NCBI GenBank assembly: GCA_034509735.1
Contig: JACGWO010000003.1
Span: forward strand, 10,478,001 to 10,542,000
Source of the DNA: Sesamum alatum
Taxonomy: Eukaryota; Streptophyta; Magnoliopsida; Lamiales; Pedaliaceae
DNA: 64,000 nucleotides
Reading direction: 5' to 3'
Under the pieces are notes generated by a model, which was not told where the DNA came from, made no database searches, and saw nothing but the letters and a program-made list of their open reading frames with translations. Shown piece by piece: positions 1 to 8,845 of this stretch. Position 1 is the first letter of the stretch; the number at the start of each line of letters is the position of its first letter. A program made the position numbers and the translations under genes.

Positions 1-521
1 GGTTTCTCTCTCTCTCCCATCTCTCTCGTCCGCCCCTCTCTCTCTCAAGAAAATAGTTTTCTTGATTCTTTTGTTCTTGGAACATTAGAATCTTGATGAA
101 TCAATACCATTAATTGATAATGTGTTATTGATTCATCCACTCCAAAATTATACACTTGTTCGTTGCTAGCACGACGTGCAAGATACGTGGGTGGATCGTG
201 TGTCACGAATTAGAGGGTCTCAAAGACGGGATCTTGGTGCAAAACGGGGAACAACGCGTGTAGCCGTTGAAGACGAAAACGACAACGGGTAGGTCTCGTT
301 TTAAATTTTCGTCCCTCTTTAATTTTCAACCCTATGGCCTCCATGATTTATTTTATGTTATACGTTCATGAGATACACCGAATGCCCGGGAAAATTTCAA
401 AGGCACACCCTTTGAAACGTGTTTTTTTAATTTAAAAGCATGTTTAAATTCCGTTTTAATTTTTCATTATACCGCGCTTCCGCATTCGCGCTTTTCCCGG
501 GACGATCCACATAATCTTTCA
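1..521 (+). repeat. Element A 5' LTR, right-hand part
   Basis: Matches 8325-8845 base for base except one transition. It ends TTTCA, one base before the PBS. It begins in the CT-rich leader segment downstream of the LTR TATA box, so what is seen is probably R/U5 and no promoter of this copy is in view. Confidence 0.95.
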
Positions 522-522
522 G

Positions 523-534
523 TGGTATCAGAGC
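523..534 (+). other. Primer-binding site of element A
   Basis: TGGTATCAGAGC, one base after the LTR end. It is complementary to the 3' end of plant initiator tRNA-Met, the usual primer for minus-strand synthesis in plant copia elements. Confidence 0.93.
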
Positions 535-735
535 CCGGTTCGGTGTATAGGCCTAGGGTTTATGTGCGTTTTAAGCATGAAACGTGAAATAGCATGTTGT
601 AATTAAATCTTGAATTTCTTGATTCTTGAAGCATGTTATTTTATTGCTTTTAATTCGTGTGAATTGCTGAATATTGGTATTTTCTGTTTTTCTTGGGAAT
701 CGGGATGGGAATTAATCTGAAAAACGAGAAAAACG

Positions 736-1220
736 TCACAGCCGGCCAGCCGGGAAGGCTGGCCGCGCGCAGCCGAGCGCTGCCGGCAGGGCAGACGCGC
801 GCAGGCATGGGAAGCCTGCGCGCGCGCGCAAGGCTGGCGGGCGGAGGAGCCCGCGCGCGGACGGGCACCAGGCGCGCCGCCAGGCGCGCGCGCACGCAGA
901 CGGAGGTGTCTGCGCGCGCGCGCCCGGCAGGCACGCCCAGTGCGCGTCTGCGCGCGCGCTCTGCGCACGACGCAGGGACGCGGCCGGTGGCCAGCAGGCC
1001 AGCGCGCGCGCACAGGCAAAGGAGCCTGCGCGCGCGTCGGCCTGCCGATGCGCCAGGCCGCGCAGACTGATGCCGGCCAGGCGCGCGCGCACACAGGCAG
1101 GGGCCTGCGCGCGCGCGCCCGGCAAGGCGGTGCCTGCGCGCGCGCAGAGGCGGCAGGCAGGGCCTGCTGCCCTGCGCGCCCGGCAGCCGACTGCTGCAGG
1201 CGGCGGCGGCTGGTGGCTCC
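736..1220 (+). other. GC-rich, CGCG-dense leader module of element A
   Basis: A sharp island of C+G, mostly runs of CGCG, in an otherwise AT-rich window. It contains repeated small inverted repeats in which AGGC or GCAGGC is followed within 4-8 nt by GCCT or GCCTGC, for example around 803-818, 1014-1028 and 1094-1107. Equivalent modules lie at 14955-15410 (-), 30723-31055, 51620-52285 and, shorter, 49815-49935 and 50360-50590 (-). Frames are open on both strands because A/T-rich stop codons are rare, so I do not call a protein. Function unknown. Confidence 0.8.
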
Positions 1221-2273
1221 TTGGCTAGGGTTTTGAAACCCTAGTGTAATTTTATTTTTTAAATTTATTTTCAGTTTTAATTTTGAATTAATTCTGAAAA
1301 ATTCGTTTTTTGGGTTCAATTTTTTTTCTAAATTCCTAAAGACATTATTTTAGGAGTAAAATAAATGGATTTGGAATCCCAGGGTTATTTTACTTAAAAT
1401 AATGAGGAAAGGTTTTCCTAAAACGAAAAAATTTTACATTGCCAATATTTATATTTTATTTTCACACGTTACGCACATGTTCATTTATTTTCATCTTGGA
1501 TTGATGTGATTGGAAATCATGTGTTGTTGGAATATTATGATTATGTGATTGGATCATGTAATTATGTGTGTTGGATGGAAATGGATGATCACGAGCCCTA
1601 GACCGAATGTATGGTTTAATTTTCTGTTGGGCCTGTGTGCCTCTTTAACTGCTTTCTCCTTCTCTCTTTCTAGTGCCTTGGAATAATAAGGCTTTCTACC
1701 TCCCTCCTTATGTACTCCCCCCGGGTTTTCGCTGGGGTTTCTATTTTTTTAATATGTAATGAGAGTAGACTAGGAGTGAGGTTTCCATTTTTTGTAATTG
1801 GTGGAGAAGAAGGAAGGACCACATGGAGAGCCCAGACCGGAGGTCCCTTGGCGTTTTCCATGAAGTGAAGAAAGAGAAAAAGAGACCAAGGCCCATCAGC
1901 ATGATGATTGGGTTACTATTATTGTAATAGTATAGGACCAACCCTAGATTGACCATAGATCCACTGCGGGCTCAGTGGATCGCATAGGATTCGGGCTCGT
2001 GATCATCCAACAGGGGCGTGCTAGGCTTTAATTTTGCATGTGGTTATTGTGATGGATGAATGGGTTTTATTTATCATGTATAACTGCTATGGATGAATTT
2101 CATTTATGCATTTTTGGATGAATGTATGGATATAGTATGAGATCTCGGTCATTATTACTCTCACATTGGTTGGACCAATGTTAAAATATTAGACCCTAGA
2201 TAAAGTGGACATGAACTCTAGGAGTTCGTCCATGCCTTCCAATCCGTGGCATAGTGAGGAAGCTGTTTTAGGT

Positions 2274-2389
2274 CAATAGCGTGGTCTCACGAGTCGTGGC
2301 ACGTTATTGTACTTAAAAGAAGCTGCACTATGTCATGAACGAAAAATGGGCTGCTGCTACCTGTCTCACGAGTCGTGGGGGTACTAGTG
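2274..2389 (+). promoter_or_regulatory. Paired leader hairpins with identical loops, element A
   Basis: Hairpin 1: arms CAATAGCGTG (2274-2283) and CACGTTATTG (2300-2309), ten pairs with one G-U, around loop GTCTCACGAGTCGTGG (2284-2299). Hairpin 2: the same 16-nt loop at 2363-2378, flanked by CTGCTACCT and GGGTACTAG, a weaker stem with one mismatch. The loop contains CACGA-G-TCGTG, which can pair with another copy of itself. The pair recurs in C, G, B2, F and F2 at nearly constant length. Pairing is read from sequence; the role (dimerisation, packaging or translation control) is inference. Confidence 0.65.
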
Positions 2390-2492
2390 GGTCCATGGCT
2401 CGGTCGATTTGGGTCGGGTCTAACGCCTAATTAGCATGATTCGCTTGGAGTCCTCGGGATCATGCAAAAGGGTGAGGCAATGATCTTGGGAA

Positions 2493-2507
2493 TCTCGTGG
2501 AACGAGA
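2493..2507 (+). promoter_or_regulatory. Third conserved leader hairpin, element A
   Basis: TCTCGT-GGA-ACGAGA is a perfect six-pair stem with a 3-nt loop, about 100 nt after the paired hairpins. It is unchanged at 38780-38794 and 53500-53514 (+), and at 13733-13747, 48495-48509 and 62413-62427 (-). Confidence 0.55.
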
Positions 2508-2642
2508 ATGGTATGGAATACCTCCCACAGGATCTTTTCCATGCGAATTGTAAAAGCGGGGTATGGGAAAAATCGCTGTGGATCCCAAGCCCACTAGGAA
2601 AAGGATTTCCCGAAAACTACGTTTGAGAGTACCGTGTTTTCG

Positions 2643-2650
2643 TATAAATA
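2643..2650 (+). promoter_or_regulatory. TATA-like motif upstream of gag, element A
   Basis: TATAAATA about 105 nt before the gag ATG, also at 38939 (C), 53648 (G) and reversed near 13595 (B2). In the F and F2 copies the matching bases read TAGAAATA, so it is not kept across subfamilies. It could be an internal promoter or chance. Confidence 0.3.
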
Positions 2651-2754
2651 GTGGGAGGATTAAATGACTAAAGACCAAGCATTTAATTATTTTTATCAAA
2701 CCACCGTCTTTACTTTCTGCTGATCGCGCGTTGTTTTTACATGTAGATTTTAAA

Positions 2755-5700
2755 ATGTCTAAGAACCCACTTTCAACCATTCTTGAGACAAACAAATTTA
2801 ATGGAACCAACTACAACGACTGGTTGCGCAATCTCAGGATAGTCCTGGATTATGAGAACCAAGGCTACGTCATGGACGAGCCTCTCCCTAGGACCTTACC
2901 GGAAGGATCCACGCCAGAGGAACGTGAGACGTTCGAGACTTGGCATAAGGATAACCGGAAGGTTCGTAGCATCATACTTGCTTCGATGACCAATGAGATT
3001 CAGAAGCAATATGAAAGGCTAGACGATGTCCCTTCCATAATGGCTCGCCTTAAGGATTGCTATGCAGTCCCGGACCGGCATACTAGGTATGTCGCGACCA
3101 AGGCGTTCTTTGGAACTAAAATGACAGAAGGATCCTCTGTACAAGAGCATGGGGTTAAAATGCTTACCCTAGTGGAAAAGCTCGAGGACCTAAAGGCAGG
3201 TCTCGATAACGAAACGTACATAGATGTGATCCTTCAGTCACTCCCACCCTCCTTTGATCAATTTATTGTCAACTACAACATGAATGCACTTGAGAAGGGT
3301 ATTCATGAGTTGATCAATATGTTGGTGCAATACGAGGCAACGACTAAGAAGTCCACGCCTTCGGTATTGTTTGGAGGTGCTTCTACTTCCAAGACGAAAG
3401 GCAAGGGTGCCGGACGTTGGAAAAGGAAGAAAGGGAAGGGAAAGGCAGTCATAGCAGCTACGAACACTCAGAGTGTTCCCATTGCCAAAGAGGGGAAAGG
3501 CAAAGGAAAGGGAAAGGTTGTCTCCAAGCAACAGTCGAAGGCATATGACATATGTATCAACTGCCGTGAGAAAGGGCATTGGAAGAGAGAGTGCCCCAAA
3601 CTCTTCTCAAACCAAGGTATATTTGTGATTGAGGTTAACATGGTCACTAATTCTGCCTCTTGGGTATTGGATACCGGCTGTGGAGCTCACATTTGCAATG
3701 ATTTGCAGGTGTTGAAAAGAAGCAGAAAACTAAGTAGCGGGGACATGATCCTGAAGCTCGGAAATGGCAAGGCCATCTCGGCAGAAGCAGTAGGATCCGC
3801 CACTTTAGTTATTAGTGATACCATTAGCATAGAATTAGAGAAAGTTTATTTTGTACCCAGTATGATTAAAAACATCATTTCCATTCCATTGTTAGACAAT
3901 AATGGTTATGAGTTTAAAATCAATAAAAATTGCTTTTATTTGATGAGGTGTGGAATTGCTCATCTACTTGGTACATTACATAATGGGCTCTATATCTTGC
4001 AACAAACAAATTTCGTTCTTAACGCTCAACACAAACGGAAATTAGATAATAACGGGAACGCACGTCTGTGGCACGCTAGGCTAGGTCACATATCCCAAGA
4101 TAGGATGAAAAGGTTGGTAGACTCAAAGAACCTAGAGGTTGGGGACTTGAATGATCTACCAACTTGTGAATCTTGTCTAAGAGGGAAAATGACCAAGAAG
4201 CCCTTTGTAGGACAAAGCAGGCTTGCCACAGGTCTGTTGGACTTGGTCCATACAGACGTGTGTGGACCACTAAGGACGCAGGCCCGAGGTGGGTTCTCCT
4301 ACTTCATAACCTTCACCGATGATCATTCACGGTATGCTTATGTTTACCTGATGAGGTACAAGTCTGAAGCTCTTGAGAGGTTTAAAGAATTCAGACTTGA
4401 AGTGGAGAATCAAACCAACTGCAAAATTAAAGTCCTACGGTCAGACCGAGGCGGTGAATACCTTAGTGCCGAATTCCTAGATTATCTAAAGGAACATGGT
4501 ATAATATCAGAATGGACACCTCCCGGAACACCACAGTTAAATGGCGTCTCTGAAAGGAGGAACCGAACCCTGTTGGACATGGTTCGTTCCATGATGAGTT
4601 TTACCAAATTGCCCCTATCGTTTTGGGGTTATGCATTAGAAACGGCAGCCAAGTTATTGAATTTGGCGCCTACTAGTGTAGTGACCCAAACGCCATATGA
4701 GATATGGCACGGCAAGCCTGCATCCTACAACTACTTGAAAGTGTGGGGTAGCCCCGCATACGTCAAGAGGTTAGTGGGAGATAAGCTAGAATCCAGGTCT
4801 AGCCTATGCAGGTTCGTTGGATACCCTAAAGAAACTGCGGGTTATTACTTTTATGACCCTTTGGAACAAAAGGTATTTGTTTCAAGGAATGCAGTATTCT
4901 TGGAGCAAGGCTTCCCAGAGGATATCCAACCTGATGAGCTGATCCTTGAGGAATCAAGTGATGGAACTCAGTCATCAGAAACAGTCGCGGAAACCTCACC
5001 TAGAGGATTCAGGATAGACACTAGGAGGACTGACCTACCTAGAGAAGTCCAACATGCTAGGCATGAAGGACAACCTCAAGGCAGGCCAGCCCCGACCCCT
5101 GAACCGCCGGCTCCGATACAGTCAGCGCCCACAGTTACCACTAACGTTCCCGTTCTCCGAAGGTCCACTAGAGAATCCAGACCTCCAGTGAGATATGGAT
5201 TTCTAGGTGCGACCGATCTTCTGGATAACGATCCTAAGACATACGGGGAAGCGATGTCAGACATCGACTCTGGGAAATGGCTTGAGGCCATGAAAACCGA
5301 AATGGACTCCATGAGCGAGAACCAAGTTTGGAGACTTGTAGATCCACCGAAAGGTGTTAAGCCAGTGGGCTGTAAGTGGGTCTACAAGCGCAAACTCGGC
5401 GTTGATGGAGAGGTCACTACCTTCAAGGCTAGGCTTGTAGCTAAGGGATACACTCAACGACCCGGGGTCGATTTTGAGGATACCTACTCGCCAGTAGCCA
5501 TGGCTAAATCCATTCGGATCCTGCTTGCCATAGCAGCATGGTATGACTATGAAATATGGCAGATGGACGTGAAAACGGCCTTCCTCAACGGCTTCGTTGA
5601 AGAAGAGATCTATATGGATCAGCCGGAGGGTTTCACGGTCGCTGGAGAAGAACAGAAGGTCTGTCGTCTCCAGAAGTCCATCTATGGCCTCAAACAAGCT

Positions 5701-6831
5701 TCCCGAAGTTGGAACATTCGATTTGATGAGGTAATACGGGGTTATGACTTCATCAAAAAAAAAAAAAAAAAAAAAAAAAAAAACGAATCCGACCCTTGTG
5801 TATACAAGAAGGTCAGTGGGAGCTCCATAGTGTTCCTAGTGCTTTACGTGGATGACATTCTGCTCATTGGAAATGACGTCAGAATGTTAGGAAACACGAA
5901 AGCATGGCTGTCAACCAAGTTTTCCATGAAGGACTTGGGTGAAGCATCCTACATCCTAGGCATCCAGATTGTCAGGGACAGATCTAAAAGGATGTTAGGG
6001 CTCACCCAAAACTCGTATATGGAGAAAGTCCTAAAGAGATATCGAATGGACAACTCCAAACGAGGGTTCCTTCCTATGAGGCATGGGATCAAGTTGTCCA
6101 AGAAACAGTCCCCGCAGACTGATGAGGAACTTGAAAAGATGAAAGTCATCCCCTATGCTTCTGCCGTAAGTAGCATCCAATATGCGGTCCACTGCATCAG
6201 GCCTGACATTGCATACGCTTTGAGCGTGACTAGCAGATATCAGTCCTGTGCAGGAGAGGCACATTGGAATGCAGTTAAGGGCATCCTTAAGTACCTAAGG
6301 AGGACTAAGGAAATGTTCTTAGTCTATGGCAATGGAAAACTAATTCTGGAAGGCTTTAGCGACGCCAGCTTCCAGTCTGATGACGATGATGCCAAGTCTC
6401 AATCGGGGTATGTATTCAAGCTCAACGGAGGAGTAGTGGCTTGGAAAAGTTCCAAGCAAGCAACCACTGCTGACTCCACCACTGAGGCTGAATACATAGC
6501 AGCTTCAGAAGCTGCCAAGGAAGCGGTTTGGATGAGAAACTACATCCAAGAGTTGGGTGTGGTGCCTAGCATCGCCGAGCCCGTTGTCATCTTCTGTGAT
6601 AACAACGGTGCAATAGCGCAAGCGAAGGAACCGAGATCTCACCACCGTTCCAAACACATTCTTAGACGCTACCATCTTCTTAGAGAAATGGTAGGAAGAG
6701 GTGACGTTCGGATGGACCGAGTCAACTCAGCAGACAACACAGCAGACCCGCTGACAAAGCCTATGTCGCAAAGTGCTCATACGCAACATCTTGAGAAGAT
6801 GGGGATTAGGCATATGGGTGATTGGCTTTAA
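2755..6831 (+). CDS. gag-pol: Copia Gag-Pol polyprotein (Gag, protease, integrase, RT, RNase H)
   Basis: One frame of 1358 codons encoding everything a copia element needs to assemble particles, copy its RNA and integrate. I start at ATG 2755 (MSKNPLST) because other copies share this start and the in-frame triplets before it contain no ATG. Domains: Gag 1-260 with basic linker; CCHC zinc knuckle C267-C270-H275-C280; aspartic protease DTG 306-308; integrase HHCC zinc site H440, H445, C471, C474; DD35E core D501, D564, E600; RT with D938 and YVDD 1031-1034; RNase H with D1203 and a second acidic motif at D1282. Gag and Pol are in one frame, as is common in plant copia. Odd: a run of nine lysines (1001-1009) encoded by A29 at 5755-5783, where sister copies have A5; the frame is kept but RT may be affected. 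It is the only complete frame in the window. Confidence 0.95.
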   Translation: MSKNPLSTILETNKFNGTNYNDWLRNLRIVLDYENQGYVMDEPLPRTLPEGSTPEERETFETWHKDNRKVRSIILASMTNEIQKQYERLDDVPSIMARLKDCYAVPDRHTRYVATKAFFGTKMTEGSSVQEHGVKMLTLVEKLEDLKAGLDNETYIDVILQSLPPSFDQFIVNYNMNALEKGIHELINMLVQYEATTKKSTPSVLFGGASTSKTKGKGAGRWKRKKGKGKAVIAATNTQSVPIAKEGKGKGKGKVVSKQQSKAYDICINCREKGHWKRECPKLFSNQGIFVIEVNMVTNSASWVLDTGCGAHICNDLQVLKRSRKLSSGDMILKLGNGKAISAEAVGSATLVISDTISIELEKVYFVPSMIKNIISIPLLDNNGYEFKINKNCFYLMRCGIAHLLGTLHNGLYILQQTNFVLNAQHKRKLDNNGNARLWHARLGHISQDRMKRLVDSKNLEVGDLNDLPTCESCLRGKMTKKPFVGQSRLATGLLDLVHTDVCGPLRTQARGGFSYFITFTDDHSRYAYVYLMRYKSEALERFKEFRLEVENQTNCKIKVLRSDRGGEYLSAEFLDYLKEHGIISEWTPPGTPQLNGVSERRNRTLLDMVRSMMSFTKLPLSFWGYALETAAKLLNLAPTSVVTQTPYEIWHGKPASYNYLKVWGSPAYVKRLVGDKLESRSSLCRFVGYPKETAGYYFYDPLEQKVFVSRNAVFLEQGFPEDIQPDELILEESSDGTQSSETVAETSPRGFRIDTRRTDLPREVQHARHEGQPQGRPAPTPEPPAPIQSAPTVTTNVPVLRRSTRESRPPVRYGFLGATDLLDNDPKTYGEAMSDIDSGKWLEAMKTEMDSMSENQVWRLVDPPKGVKPVGCKWVYKRKLGVDGEVTTFKARLVAKGYTQRPGVDFEDTYSPVAMAKSIRILLAIAAWYDYEIWQMDVKTAFLNGFVEEEIYMDQPEGFTVAGEEQKVCRLQKSIYGLKQASRSWNIRFDEVIRGYDFIKKKKKKKKKNESDPCVYKKVSGSSIVFLVLYVDDILLIGNDVRMLGNTKAWLSTKFSMKDLGEASYILGIQIVRDRSKRMLGLTQNSYMEKVLKRYRMDNSKRGFLPMRHGIKLSKKQSPQTDEELEKMKVIPYASAVSSIQYAVHCIRPDIAYALSVTSRYQSCAGEAHWNAVKGILKYLRRTKEMFLVYGNGKLILEGFSDASFQSDDDDAKSQSGYVFKLNGGVVAWKSSKQATTADSTTEAEYIAASEAAKEAVWMRNYIQELGVVPSIAEPVVIFCDNNGAIAQAKEPRSHHRSKHILRRYHLLREMVGRGDVRMDRVNSADNTADPLTKPMSQSAHTQHLEKMGIRHMGDWL

Positions 6832-6836
6832 AGGTC

Positions 6837-6847
6837 AAGTGGGAGAT
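6837..6847 (+). other. Polypurine tract of element A
   Basis: AAGTGGGAGAT just before the 3' LTR and a few bases after the gag-pol stop. It is the expected plus-strand primer. The same motif precedes the 3' LTR of C (43031-43041) and, reversed, D and E. Confidence 0.88.
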
Positions 6848-8144
6848 TGTTAGAATAGGTGACCATGTAAGCCAATTTTGGCGGGTATATGTAACCTATG
6901 TCTAGACAATTATAGGTGTTTTTGATAAATCATTAATGAATAAAGAAGTGAATTTTCATTTGGCATTACTTTGTTTGTGTTCACTTGCACCTATTTATCC
7001 ATATCTGTTCACAACGCAAACAGAGCCCACGGACTGAGATTCGGTTTCGGGGACTGGGACTACGCTTGGAGGTAGGTCCATGAAATCAGTCTTCCCGAAT
7101 CAGTCCGGAAATCTCCAAGTCAAGGAATCCCGAAAATGGGTACCGGGATTCCATTTGAGACTTGCACTAAGCATCTGCTGTCGTGTTTCATCGACGGGTG
7201 ACGAGGATCGTCTAAGCAGTGTTAGTGGGTTAGCCTGCTAGGACGCAGCTGACTGAGGTGACTCGTGGGAACCGTCTTACGGAGGACCTTGAGTATGGTC
7301 TGCAAGGTATGATGAGTATTCCCGGTTCCAATGGTACAGGTCAAGTCCTTTGACTTGAGGAATTACTGAGTTTACCTGTACATCAGAACTGTATCTTAGA
7401 TATGGTGAGAGATTGCCAGAATTCTCTTTGGTAGTCATAAGCCATGTCTAGTGCAGTCCTGGTGTGCAAAGTGACAGTAGTTTCCAAGAAAGGATCTGTC
7501 TCCTGTCAACAGGTTTTTGACAGTTGAGTCTCATGTATGCTCTAGGTCTTGTCCCTAAAACTGTGGCCACAGTGACTGAACAGAAGGGAAGGTTTCCCTT
7601 GCGGCGTTTAGTGAGGACAGACCGACACTTAGGTCCAAGATGGGTGCCTGCGTTATCCGTGCCCTAGACACTAAGTGATGAGACCGAAGACAGAAGGACA
7701 AGCGTACTGTTAGAGCCTAAATGTTCATCCCTGAATATTTCACCTAGTCTCTAGTGCCATGGACCGTTGCTAGACGGCCACCCATGGTAACGGACGGATT
7801 CTAGGAATCCGACCAAGTCTAGCTGAATGGTGAACCTAAAGAGTCACACACTATCCACACACAATTAAATATTTAATTTGGAATTAAATATTGGAGTGAA
7901 GGAATGATTAAATTAGATTTAATCGGGACCTTTATTTTTTCTTGGAGAAATAATTCTTTCTATTTGATAGAAGGAATTAAATTGATAAATTGGATTTATC
8001 AAAAGGATTTATTTAATGGGCTTAAATAATATTTATATTTATTTTAGCCTCTTGGAAATATTTAAATAGGTTTTAAATATTTCCATTAAATTAAATTAAA
8101 TCAACGGTTGAGATTAATGGGAGAGATGGATGGCTAGGATCGTT

Positions 8145-8258
8145 TTGACTAGGTCAAAACACTAGTTTGACTAGGACTTTGACTAGGTCAAAATCCTAAT
8201 CAAATTAGAGTTCTTAAAAGAGGAGTTTAAAGAGGATTAAACTCCTCTTCTATATAAA
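8145..8258 (+). promoter_or_regulatory. LTR promoter of element A: TTGAC/GTCAA pairs and TATA box
   Basis: TTGACTAGGTCAA occurs at 8145-8157 and 8179-8191 with a further TTGACT at 8167. TTGAC(C/T) is the W-box core bound by WRKY factors; here it is arranged as inverted pairs. TATATAAA at 8251-8258 follows about 60 nt later, so transcription would begin near 8280. The same layout is in every LTR of this family in the window. Binding itself is inferred. Confidence 0.65.
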
Positions 8259-8295
8259 CCCCTAGCATCCTACAATTTACATGATGATGAAACTC

Positions 8296-8376
8296 CAACA
8301 CACACACACAACACACACACACACGGTTTCTCTCTCTCTCCCATCTCTCTCGTCCGCCCCTCTCTCTCTCAAGAAA
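8296..8376 (+). repeat. CA and CT simple repeats at the start of the LTR transcript
   Basis: An imperfect (CA)n tract (8296-8324) followed by CT-rich sequence, just after the predicted start site. Versions occur in the other LTRs, for example 9369-9402 and 46489-46511, and as TG repeats in reversed LTRs. Confidence 0.85.
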
Positions 8377-8845
8377 ATAGTTTTCTTGATTCTTTTGTTC
8401 TTGGAACATTAGAATCTTGATGAATCAATACCATTAATTGATAATGTGTTATTGATTCATCCACTCCAAAATTATACACTTGTTCGTTGCTAGCACGACG
8501 TGCAAGATACGTGGGTGGATCGTGTGTCACGAATTAGAGGGTCTCAAAGACGGGATCTTGGTGCAAAACGGGGAACAACGCGTGTAGCCGTTGAAGACGA
8601 AAACGACAACGGGTAGGTCTCGTTTTAAATTTTCGTCCCTCTTTAATTTTCAACCCTATGGCCTCCATGATTTATTTTATGTTATATGTTCATGAGATAC
8701 ACCGAATGCCCGGGAAAATTTCAAAGGCACACCCTTTGAAACGTGTTTTTTTAATTTAAAAGCATGTTTAAATTCCGTTTTAATTTTTCATTATACCGCG
8801 CTTCCGCATTCGCGCTTTTCCCGGGACGATCCACATAATCTTTCA

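Larger units (their letters stand above)
535..2754 (+). other. Untranslated leader of element A
   Basis: About 2.2 kb between PBS and the gag ATG with no credible gene. It holds a GC-rich module (736-1220), a segment with an oligo-C/G patch near 1719-1740 shared by all copies, and a conserved block (about 2220-2660) with paired hairpins and a TATA-like motif. The same order occurs in B2, C and G, and with divergence in F and F2. The frames open here lie in the CGCG-rich part on both strands and are compositional. Confidence 0.85.
1..8845 (+). mobile_element. Element A: near-intact Ty1/copia LTR retrotransposon
   Basis: Order seen: LTR end, PBS, GC-rich leader, gag-pol frame, PPT, full LTR. 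The order protease-integrase-RT-RNase H is the copia order. The two LTR copies overlap over 521 bp and I find one difference (C at about 363, T in the right copy), so the insertion is young. The left part of the 5' LTR lies outside the window. The right flank (from 8846) is the middle of another LTR, so A landed inside an older element of its own kind. From the RT core and the LTR of about 2 kb I place it near BARE/Angela/TAR elements; the clade is tentative. Confidence 0.95.
6848..8845 (+). repeat. Element A 3' LTR, full length (1998 bp)
   Basis: Starts TGTTAGAATAGG after the PPT and ends TTTCA. The boundaries are supported by the solo LTR at 43575-45532, which has the same ends and a target duplication. 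Contains an AT-rich U3, W-box-like repeats (8145-8191), a TATA box (8251) and CA/CT repeats. No coding capacity seen. Confidence 0.95.

Noticed and set aside
523..534. tRNA gene at the TGGTATCAGAGC sites
   Set aside because: Only the short stretch complementary to the tRNA 3' end is present, at an LTR boundary; no cloverleaf.
636..1319. Long Ala/Arg/Pro-rich frames on both strands over the GC island (also 14913-15504, 30585-31017, 50224-50634, 51578-52389)
   Set aside because: Frames are open in several phases on both strands because stop codons are rare in CGCG-rich DNA; no frame is shared between copies and no domain is visible.
2731..2754. Possible upstream start of gag-pol at a TTG
   Set aside because: There is no ATG in this stretch, and B2, C and G all start at the ATG matching 2755.
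5257..5697. Antisense frames over RT (also 10541-10804, 24769-25119, 33830-34324, 41652-41915)
   Set aside because: They recur wherever the RT sequence occurs because they mirror its codons; no independent support.
6848..7710. Alternative LTR start at TGTTAGAGCC (7708)
   Set aside because: The solo LTR and D both have target duplications next to the TGTTAGAATAGG end, so that is the true start.
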